From Paenibacillus spongiae (lineage in GTDB: Bacteria; Bacillota; Bacilli; Paenibacillales; Paenibacillaceae), in assembly GCF_024734895.1 (NCBI RefSeq), contig NZ_CP091430.1, positions 15,001 through 79,000 of the forward strand: DNA of 64,000 nucleotides. The letters are read 5' to 3'. Within the stretch, counting starts at the first letter, position 1; each line of letters opens with the position of its first letter. Of the stretch, positions 32,608 to 38,832 are shown piece after piece. The notes under the pieces were generated by a model, which worked only from the letters and a program-made list of their open reading frames with translations, did not search any database and had not been told where the DNA came from. The position numbers and the translations under genes were made by a program.

Positions 32608-34149
32608 GTGAATAAACCGGCAATTACCGTCGTTGGACTTGGCTCCGGCGACGAAGACCAGCTGACGCTGGGCGTATGGCGGCAGCTGCAGGCCGCCGCA
32701 CACCGTTACGTGCGGACGGATAAGCATCCCATGATGCGCCTGTTCGCCGAGCATGACATGACCTATACCTCATTCGACAGCTTATATGAGCAGCTCGATT
32801 CGTTCCCGGATGTCTACGAAGCCATTGCGGCTTCTCTGATCGAACAAGCCCAGTCGCTGGCTTCCGAGGCGCCGGACGCGGCTGCGGATTCAGCAGGCGC
32901 AAGCTCCGTCCTCCCCGCACACGGCGTGCTGTATGCCGTTCCGGGCCATCCGATGGTTGCCGAGCGCACGGTTCAGCTGCTGCGCGAGCGCTGCCCGCAG
33001 GCGGGGATCGCGCTTAACATTATCGGGGGCGAGAGCTTCCTTGACCAAGCGTTCACCCGGCTCGGGTTTGATCCGATCGAGGGCTTTCAACTGCTGGATG
33101 GCACCGATTTGAAGCCTTCCCTGCTCCGGCCCGAGCTGCACACCGTAATCGGCCAGGTGTACGATGCGTTCACCGCCTCGGACATCAAGCTGACGCTTAT
33201 GGAGCGCTATCCGGACGAGCATCCGGTCGTCATCGGACATGCGCTGGGCGTTCCCGGCGAGGAGCATATAGATACCGTTCCTTTGTATGAGCTGGACCGG
33301 ACGGAGGGCTTCGGCAATCTGTCGCTGATTTGGATTCCGCAATCGCATGATGACGAGCTGCGCAACCGGTCATTCGAGCGGCTGCATGAGATCGTGGCGA
33401 TCTTGCGCAGTCCGGAGGGCTGTCCATGGGACCGCGAGCAAACGCATCAGTCGATCCGCAAGAACTTTATCGAGGAAACGTACGAAGCGCTCGAGGCGCT
33501 GGATAACGACGACCCCGACGGGATGCGCGAGGAGTTCGGGGATGTCATTCTGCAGGTCATGCTGCACAGCCAGATGGAAGAAGAAGTCGGCTCCTTCTCC
33601 GTCTTTGACGTCATTCAAGAATTGAATGAGAAGCTGTTGTTCCGCCATCCGCATGTATTCGGCGAAACGGGAGCGCGCAATGCCGAGGAGGCGCTTCAGA
33701 GCTGGGACCGGATGAAAGCGGAAGAGAAGCTTCGCAAAGGAAGGGATACGTCGGAGCAGTCCGTATTGGACGGCATACCGCCCGATCTTCCAGCCCTTAT
33801 GAAAGCTTACAAGATTCAGAAGAAGGCCGCTAAGGTCGGGTTCGATTGGGATGCGATCGATCCGGTATTGGATAAGATTCAGGAGGAGCTTGGCGAGCTG
33901 CGCGAGGCAATCGCCTCCAAGGATGCCGACGAACAGGTAGGCGAGCTTGGCGATCTGCTGTTCGCTGCCGTTAACGCCTCGCGGTTCATTAAGGCCGATC
34001 CGGAAGAGGCTCTTACCCGGACAAATCAAAAATTTAAGGCGCGATTTTCATATATTGAGGAACAGCTCCGTATAAGCGGGCGAACCTTTGACCAGACTGA
34101 TTTAACAGAAATGGATCGTTACTGGGAGGAAGCGAAGCGGATTCGCTAG
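32608..34149 (+). CDS. mazG: Tetrapyrrole-methylase-like / MazG nucleotide pyrophosphohydrolase fusion (YabN)
   Basis: A 513-residue two-domain protein. Residues 1-235 are an SAM-dependent tetrapyrrole-methylase fold (ITVVGLGSGDEDQLTLG, VVIGHALGVPGEE). Residues 255-505 hold tandem MazG modules; the first has the metal-binding EE..E....D pattern in NFIEETYEALEALDN...REEFGDVILQ (about 290-322). MazG enzymes hydrolyse nucleoside triphosphates, including damaged ones. Start is GTG 32608. The same fusion occurs in B. subtilis YabN. Confidence 0.93.
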   Translation: MNKPAITVVGLGSGDEDQLTLGVWRQLQAAAHRYVRTDKHPMMRLFAEHDMTYTSFDSLYEQLDSFPDVYEAIAASLIEQAQSLASEAPDAAADSAGASSVLPAHGVLYAVPGHPMVAERTVQLLRERCPQAGIALNIIGGESFLDQAFTRLGFDPIEGFQLLDGTDLKPSLLRPELHTVIGQVYDAFTASDIKLTLMERYPDEHPVVIGHALGVPGEEHIDTVPLYELDRTEGFGNLSLIWIPQSHDDELRNRSFERLHEIVAILRSPEGCPWDREQTHQSIRKNFIEETYEALEALDNDDPDGMREEFGDVILQVMLHSQMEEEVGSFSVFDVIQELNEKLLFRHPHVFGETGARNAEEALQSWDRMKAEEKLRKGRDTSEQSVLDGIPPDLPALMKAYKIQKKAAKVGFDWDAIDPVLDKIQEELGELREAIASKDADEQVGELGDLLFAAVNASRFIKADPEEALTRTNQKFKARFSYIEEQLRISGRTFDQTDLTEMDRYWEEAKRIR

Positions 34150-34438
34150 TTTCTCCCCGCAGCATCCCGCATAATAAGAATCGCTTCTTTCACCTTCACT
34201 CTTGTCAAAATTCGTGTGGAATCTGCAAGTTTCGCAAAAAATATTTACAATCGGGCAGGATTTTTTTAGAAACAAGCAGAATTAGTAGTAGGCAACACAA
34301 GCAAAGCAACATAAGCGGCAACGAAAGAATAGCAGCGGATGCAGCGCAATTATGCTTGTGCGTTCAACACAGACGCCGCAAGGTCCGGCGGTTCCATGCC
34401 GCCCTCGATGAATATGAATGATTAGGAGGCCATTACTT
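34150..34438. other. Leader region of hup (no gene)
   Basis: This 289-base gap is AT-rich between 34190 and 34300 (AAAAAATATTTACAATCGG near 34236). TACAAT at about 34245 may be a -10 for hup, but I see no convincing -35. No coding sequence is evident. Confidence 0.4.
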
Positions 34439-34711
34439 ATGAACAAAACAGACTTGATCAACAACATTGCAACTAAAAGCGGCTTGACCAAGCGCGACGT
34501 AGAAGCCGTATTGAACGGCTTTATGGGTGAAGTGACGGATGCGCTCGCAGGCGGCGAGAAAGTACAATTGATCGGTTTCGGCACGTTCGAAACTCGCAAA
34601 CGTTCCGGCCGCACGGGCCGTAACCCGCAAACGGGCAACCCGATTACGATTGCGGAATCGAAGGTTCCGGCATTCAAAGCCGGCAACAAACTGAAAGAAG
34701 CCATTAAGTAG
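34439..34711 (+). CDS. hup: DNA-binding protein HU
   Basis: A 90-residue histone-like protein that bends DNA as a dimer. MNKTDLINNIATKSGLTKRDVEAVLNGF, the GFGTFETRKRSGRTGRNPQTG arm with intercalating Pro, and PAFKAGNKLKEAI are canonical. ATG 34439 has TAGGAGG nine bases upstream, and 34418 is a false longer start. B. subtilis has hbs elsewhere; here an HU gene sits between mazG and rqcP. Confidence 0.97.
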   Translation: MNKTDLINNIATKSGLTKRDVEAVLNGFMGEVTDALAGGEKVQLIGFGTFETRKRSGRTGRNPQTGNPITIAESKVPAFKAGNKLKEAIK

Positions 34712-34714
34712 ACC

Positions 34715-34993
34715 ATGCGTCTGGATAAATTCCTTAAAGTATCGCGGTTGATCAAACGGCGCACCGTCGCCAAGGACGTGTCCGATCAAGGGCGCGTCTG
34801 GATCAACGACCGCGAAGCCAAAGCGAGCAGCACCGTCAAAGTCGGCGATGAGCTCAAAATTCAATTCGGCCAGAAGATCGTGACCGTCCGCGTCGAGCGG
34901 CTAGCGGAAACGACGAAGAAGGACGAGGCGAGCGGCTTATATACTTTGCTCAAGGAAGAAAGCCGCCAGTCCGAGGACAAGCTCGGCTGGTAG
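34715..34993 (+). CDS. rqcP: S4-domain ribosome quality-control protein RqcP (YabO)
   Basis: A 92-residue protein with the S4 RNA-binding domain in its first 60 residues (MRLDKFLKVSRLIKRRTVAKD...GRVWINDREAKASSTVKVGDEL). RqcP works with RqcH on stalled 50S subunits to add C-terminal alanine tails. The start ATG is three bases after the hup stop, so the two are co-translated from one message. A terminator follows. Confidence 0.95.
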   Translation: MRLDKFLKVSRLIKRRTVAKDVSDQGRVWINDREAKASSTVKVGDELKIQFGQKIVTVRVERLAETTKKDEASGLYTLLKEESRQSEDKLGW

Positions 34994-35046
34994 AAACAAC
35001 AGCATAGAACGCTGCTATTGCTCGGGCAGCGGCTCTCATACGAACC

Positions 35047-35089
35047 GATCGGCCTTTTCTGACACAACAGAAAGGGCCGATCTTTTTTT
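35047..35089 (+). terminator. Terminator after rqcP
   Basis: GATCGGCCTTTTCTG / CAGAAAGGGCCGATC long stem with loop ACACAA, then TTTTTTT. Confidence 0.93.
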
Positions 35090-35197
35090 GTAAGCTGCTG
35101 CCGCGCAACCGCCAGCGTTAGCCGGTCTTTCTTCTAGTTAGCCGGCCTGCGTCATATGTATTCATATCACTTCAACTGCAAGAGGAGGAAGGGCGCC

Positions 35198-36235
35198 ATG
35201 CTTAGCACCGGCAAAAACATGACCACGATGCTATGTGCACTTTGGCTCATCGTGGGGGTATTCATCGACGGCTATCATCATCAGACCGATGTACTGGAAT
35301 CATTCTTTACCCCGTGGCATGCCATGCTGTATTCCGGCTTTGCCGCTTCCGCAGCATGGATGCTCTACCTGGTGTGGCAGAACATGCATATCAACAAGCA
35401 ATCGGTCCTCCAAGCGATACCGCCCGGTTATGGAGCGGGGCTTCTGGGGGTCGCCGTCTTTCTTATTGGCGGTATCGGCGATCTGACCTGGCATGAAATC
35501 TTCGGCATCGAGCAAGATATCGCCGCGCTGCTCAGCCCGAGCCATCTGCTCCTGCTGGTCGGCATTTTATTGATCGTGACCAGTCCGCTGCGGCAGTATT
35601 GGATGCTCTCTCCCCATTCGCGGCCATCCTTCCGGTTCTTTATCCCCGTATTGCTGTCGGCAAGTTTTGTAGCGGCCATGATGGGATTTTTCCTGATGTA
35701 CGCCTGGGAGCTGCGCGAGATGGTACCTGCGCAGATGTGGCATGACCGGTACTTGACGAAGTTTATTCCGATTTCGTCGGGGGGCGAGGGGCTGCTGCTG
35801 CAGGATTTGCAAATTCGCGGCATCATGAACATTCTGGTTACGACCGGCGTGATGCTGTTTCCGATTTATTGGCTGATGAAAAGATGGCAGCTGCCCTTCG
35901 GCAGCGTGGCGGTTCTCTGCACGCTGCCCAATGTGTTTATCGGCATGCTGAGCGCATTCGAGGGCTGGCCGATTCTGCCGGTCGTTCTTGCCGTCGGTCT
36001 GATCGGCGACTTCATTCTCTTGGGCGGCAAGCGCCGCAGGCTGTTTGCGGTTGTGCTGCCGATACTGCTCTGGGGATTCTACTTCATCGTACTGGCTCTG
36101 CTGGAAGGGATATGGTGGCCGGCGGAGACTTTGGGCGGTGCGATCGTGCTGAGCGCCATCGTGTCCTATGCGCTGTATACTTTGTCGGCATCGCCCTCGG
36201 AATCAGGCTCAGGGTCTGCCGGCATTCCCGGGTAA
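35198..36235 (+). CDS. Unknown multi-pass membrane protein with conserved-looking His motifs (345 aa)
   Basis: I do not recognise a named family. The protein has about nine to ten hydrophobic spans. His and acidic residues cluster at helix ends: H27-H28, PWH41, GDLTWHE (D95, H99, E100), FGIEQD (E105) and SPSH116, a pattern suggesting metal or heme ligands in the membrane. Later helices have few such residues; the C terminus ends in a Ser/Gly-rich tail. ATG 35198 is chosen because AGAGGAGGAAGGG is upstream; the longer frame from 35156 has none. It is inserted between rqcP and yabP, which adjoin in B. subtilis, and is followed by the yabP leader hairpin. Confidence 0.75.
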   Translation: MLSTGKNMTTMLCALWLIVGVFIDGYHHQTDVLESFFTPWHAMLYSGFAASAAWMLYLVWQNMHINKQSVLQAIPPGYGAGLLGVAVFLIGGIGDLTWHEIFGIEQDIAALLSPSHLLLLVGILLIVTSPLRQYWMLSPHSRPSFRFFIPVLLSASFVAAMMGFFLMYAWELREMVPAQMWHDRYLTKFIPISSGGEGLLLQDLQIRGIMNILVTTGVMLFPIYWLMKRWQLPFGSVAVLCTLPNVFIGMLSAFEGWPILPVVLAVGLIGDFILLGGKRRRLFAVVLPILLWGFYFIVLALLEGIWWPAETLGGAIVLSAIVSYALYTLSASPSESGSGSAGIPG

Positions 36236-36261
36236 GCGCCGAAACTGCATGTTCTAAAACC

Positions 36262-36300
36262 TGTCCCCTCCCCATAGGCTAGTCATAAAAGGAGGGGACA
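36262..36300 (+). promoter_or_regulatory. Hairpin burying the yabP ribosome binding site
   Basis: TGTCCCCTCC (36262-36271) is perfectly complementary to GGAGGGGACA (36291-36300), which contains the yabP Shine-Dalgarno sequence six bases before ATG 36306. The loop is 19 bases. In it, CATAGGCTA (36274-36282) looks like a mother-cell sigma-E/K -10; a transcript started there would lack the 5' arm and leave the site free. Confidence 0.6.
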
Positions 36301-36305
36301 AGGCA

Positions 36306-36590
36306 ATGGTGGAGAACGGGAAGGCTCAGAAACGCCAGGAAGTGAAGATGCTCAACCGCAAAATACTCGAGGTTACCGGCGTGATGAATGTGGAGAGCTT
36401 TGACAGCGAAGAATTTTTGCTCGAAACGGAACTCGGGTTCTTGACGATTCGCGGGCAAAATTTGCATATGAAGCATTTAAGCTTGGAGCAAGGTCTTGTC
36501 GCCATCGAAGGGCTCGTCCATTCGCTCGCCTACTTGGACGGGAATACGGCTGTCAAATCAAAAGGCTTTCTCGGGAAGCTGTTTAAGTGA
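36306..36590 (+). CDS. yabP: Sporulation protein YabP
   Basis: A 94-residue protein of the YabP/YqfC family, needed in B. subtilis with yabQ for efficient spore formation. The central RKILEVTGVMNVESFDSEEFLLETELGFLTIRGQNLHMKHLSLEQG is typical, as is the YLDG.....GFLGKLFK end. The stop overlaps the yabQ start by four bases. B. subtilis yabP is in the sigma-E regulon. Translation may depend on the leader hairpin. Confidence 0.93.
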   Translation: MVENGKAQKRQEVKMLNRKILEVTGVMNVESFDSEEFLLETELGFLTIRGQNLHMKHLSLEQGLVAIEGLVHSLAYLDGNTAVKSKGFLGKLFK

Positions 36591-37219
36591 GTCTTAGCGT
36601 ACAATGGCTGACGATGGCGATGATGCTGCTGTCAGGCATCGGCATGGGGGTCGTGTTCGACGGCTACCGCGTCGTGTCGGACGAGCTGAAGATCAACCGA
36701 TGGTGGATTCCGGTATTCGATCTGCTCTATTGGATCGCCGCTACCGTCATCGTCTTTCAAGTGCTGTCCGCAAGCAACGAGGGCGAGGTGCGGACATACG
36801 TATTTCTGGGGCTGCTGCTGGGAATCGGCTGTTATTACTGGCTGTTCAGCCGGATTGTTGTCAGGCTGGTGCATGGTCTGATCCGGGCGACCCGGGCGAT
36901 TATTCAATTTGCCGTGCGGGCATTCGTCCTGCTGGTCATCCGTCCGCTGGGACTTCTCTATAAACTGGCAAAGCTGATTCTTGCATTTTTACTTGCATTT
37001 ACTATATTCCTCTTTCGAATTGTGTTACAATTGCTTCGTCCGCTCTGGGTGCTGGTCCGATGGATGACCAGGCCGATCGCTCGGCCAGCCGCAAGATGGA
37101 TTGCGGGCCTGGTAGTCCCGCTTGCCGCCCGTTGGCGCTTGAGGGAACGCAGCGAGAGCGTTACCCGGTTCATGATGAAATGTTGGAAGCTTGTTTTCAA
37201 ACGTTCCAAAGACGGGTAA
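36587..37219 (+). CDS. yabQ: Spore cortex biosynthesis protein YabQ
   Basis: A 210-residue membrane protein, the same length as in B. subtilis, where it is required for cortex assembly and lies in the membranes around the forespore. Hydrophobic spans are at about 5-23, 38-60, 67-90, 104-125 and 128-150. The GVVFDGYRV motif near residue 21 is characteristic. The start is GTG, overlapping yabP. The C terminus is basic and cytoplasmic. Confidence 0.92.
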   Translation: MSLSVQWLTMAMMLLSGIGMGVVFDGYRVVSDELKINRWWIPVFDLLYWIAATVIVFQVLSASNEGEVRTYVFLGLLLGIGCYYWLFSRIVVRLVHGLIRATRAIIQFAVRAFVLLVIRPLGLLYKLAKLILAFLLAFTIFLFRIVLQLLRPLWVLVRWMTRPIARPAARWIAGLVVPLAARWRLRERSESVTRFMMKCWKLVFKRSKDG

Positions 37220-37254
37220 TGGCCAAACATACTATGCCGTCAGGAGGTCCGTGA

Positions 37255-37566
37255 ATGACGAACACAACACAAGCCAACAAGGCAAATGCATACGAAGGCA
37301 CGAAACGACGGCTAAAGATCTGGTTTGTTATTGTTGCGCTATTCATGGGCTGGGCGCTATATACGTTATATACCCAAATCGGCCAGCGGGACGAAGCCGA
37401 GCTTCGGCTGGCGGAAGTTCAGCAAAAGATCGATAAAGCTTCCAAGCAAATGGACGAATTGCAATTGCAGGTCGACCGCTTGAACGATCCCGAGTATATT
37501 GCACAGCTGGCTACGAAAGATTTGAATTTGGTGAGAGAGGGCGAGAAGCCGATTCGGGTCAAGTAA
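37255..37566 (+). CDS. divIC: Septum formation initiator DivIC
   Basis: A 103-residue bitopic division protein: cytoplasmic N terminus (1-18), one membrane span at about 19-38 (WFVIVALFMGWALYTLYTQ), and a coiled coil at about 42-78. The terminal ATKDLNLVREGEKPIRV resembles the DivIC/FtsB end. It works with DivIB and FtsL at the septum. Start ATG has GTCAGGAGG upstream. Confidence 0.94.
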   Translation: MTNTTQANKANAYEGTKRRLKIWFVIVALFMGWALYTLYTQIGQRDEAELRLAEVQQKIDKASKQMDELQLQVDRLNDPEYIAQLATKDLNLVREGEKPIRVK

Positions 37567-37592
37567 TAGGCTCGCAATCGGGTATACGTCTG

Positions 37593-37622
37593 TTGACCTC
37601 GCTTCTCCGGTTCGGTTATAAT
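37593..37622 (+). promoter_or_regulatory. Sigma-A promoter of yabR
   Basis: TTGACC (37593-37598), 18 bases, TATAAT (37617-37622), about 110 bases before the start. Confidence 0.78.
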
Positions 37623-37732
37623 CACGATAGGAATCGCATTTTAGAAGCATTTACGTCATATAATCGCTCAGAGTCTTTTCCATCGAAGCATGAACTGCTT
37701 CTCATAACGGTTAGGGAGGAACATTTTTATCT

Positions 37733-38299
37733 ATGGCAATTGAAGTGGGCGCCAAGTTAGAGGGCAAGGTGACAGGCATTACGCATTTCGGAGCATTCGT
37801 CGATTTGTCGGGAGGTGTCACGGGGCTCGTTCACATCTCAGAAATTGCCGATAATTACGTCAAGGATGTTAAAGACCATTTGAAGCTGGAAGATGTCGTT
37901 ACAGTGAAGGTCATTAATGTTGATAAAGACGGGAAGATCGGACTTTCGATTAAACAAGCCATCGACCGGCCAGAAGGTTCTGTACCGCCTCAGCGCGATC
38001 GCGGACCAAGCGGCGGCGGATTTAACCGCGACCGTGGACCAAGCGGCAGCGGCGGCGGTGGTGGTAGCTTCAACCGCGGACCTAGTGGCGGTGGCGGCGG
38101 CGGGTTCAATCGTGGACCGAGCGGCGGCGGTGGCGGCGGTGGACGTCCTTTCAAATCGCAGTCGGGCAAACCGGCCTATGGCAAACCTTCCTTCGAGGAT
38201 AAAGTGTCCCGCTTCCTGAAAGATAGTGAAGAGCGCATTTCCTCCCTGAAGAAGAACACTGAAGGTAAACGAGGCGGACGCGGCGCGAAACGCGTTTGA
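37733..38299 (+). CDS. yabR: S1 RNA-binding domain protein (YabR) with Gly/Arg-rich tail
   Basis: A 188-residue protein. Residues 1-78 form a typical S1/polynucleotide phosphorylase-type domain (GAKLEGKVTGITHFGAFVDL...GLVHISEIA...GKIGLSIKQA). Residues 88-139 are a low-complexity stretch of GPSGGG-FNR repeats. Residues 153-175 look like an amphipathic helix before a basic Arg/Gly end. B. subtilis YabR is about 128 residues, so the tail is an expansion. RNA binding is expected, ribosome-associated or regulatory; the tail could add RNA affinity. ATG has TTAGGGAGG upstream. Confidence 0.92.
   Translation: MAIEVGAKLEGKVTGITHFGAFVDLSGGVTGLVHISEIADNYVKDVKDHLKLEDVVTVKVINVDKDGKIGLSIKQAIDRPEGSVPPQRDRGPSGGGFNRDRGPSGSGGGGGSFNRGPSGGGGGGFNRGPSGGGGGGGRPFKSQSGKPAYGKPSFEDKVSRFLKDSEERISSLKKNTEGKRGGRGAKRV
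37994..38149 (+). repeat. In-frame GPSGGG/FNR repeat tract in yabR
   Basis: About five irregular repeats encode GPSG followed by glycine runs, most with FNR or RD between (residues 88-139). GGC/GGT codons dominate, producing G-rich tracts such as AGCGGCGGCGGTGGC near 38120. The unit length varies, which suggests slippage or recombination-driven growth. Confidence 0.8.
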
Positions 38300-38315
38300 T
38301 GAAATAGAATATAGT

Positions 38316-38347
38316 GGCAGAGCGCAATATCGGCTCTGCCTTTTTTA
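38316..38347 (+). terminator. Terminator after yabR
   Basis: GGCAGAGC..GCTCTGCC stem, followed by TTTTTT. Confidence 0.9.
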
Positions 38348-38760
38348 TGTTTAGCGGCGGATGCGAGCCTCTGTGCCAGCCACGCTGTCGGAAGCCGGCG
38401 CATGAATATGTCGATGCATCCAAGGTCGTTCCGACCGGAAGACGCGGCATATGCGAAGGTTCGTTCGCATCCTGCAGCCCAAAAACGTCCCGTACGTAAA
38501 ATGATATGCGTTTTCACCTCGATTATACCCCTCTGAATCAAAAACTTTTCTTCTCTTCTCCACCATTCCCGACAGGTTCGGACGGCGTTTCGCCTCGAAT
38601 GGATGGATACTTCCATAACAGTTTTTGTTGAACGATAGGCTGGGAAGCCTGCCGCAAACTGGGCCAAATCCATGTGTGGCAAGAGGCTGCGCCCAAGCGA
38701 CAACGCTTTCAAAAGCGCTTGCCCGGTTGTCGGAAAAAACTTTCGAACGGGTTACGTCTT
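38348..38760. other. Gene-free interval upstream of spoIIE
   Basis: About 410 bases without a supported gene. In B. subtilis two tRNA genes sit here; I see no tRNA arms (no GGTTCGAATCC) on either strand. The minus-strand frames lack ribosome sites and have atypical composition. The last 40 bases carry a TGTCGGA (38728-38734), one mismatch from the 0A-box core. Confidence 0.5.
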
Positions 38761-38793
38761 CTGACAAACTTTATGAAATCGCGCTCCTATAAT
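38761..38793 (+). promoter_or_regulatory. spoIIE promoter with 21-bp spacing (Spo0A-activated type)
   Basis: CTGACA (38761-38766) and TATAAT (38788-38793) are 21 bases apart. B. subtilis spoIIE and spoIIG promoters are known for this oversized spacing, used by sigma-A with Spo0A~P. A near-match 0A box TGTCGGA lies about 30 bases upstream of the -35. Confidence 0.7.
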
Positions 38794-38832
38794 TAGAACC
38801 ACACTAACTCGGAATGGTGGTGTCTTACGATT

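Noticed and set aside
38351..38767. Minus-strand frames of 138 and 178 codons before spoIIE
   Set aside because: No ribosome binding sites, unnatural composition, and they overlap the yabR terminator or spoIIE promoter region.
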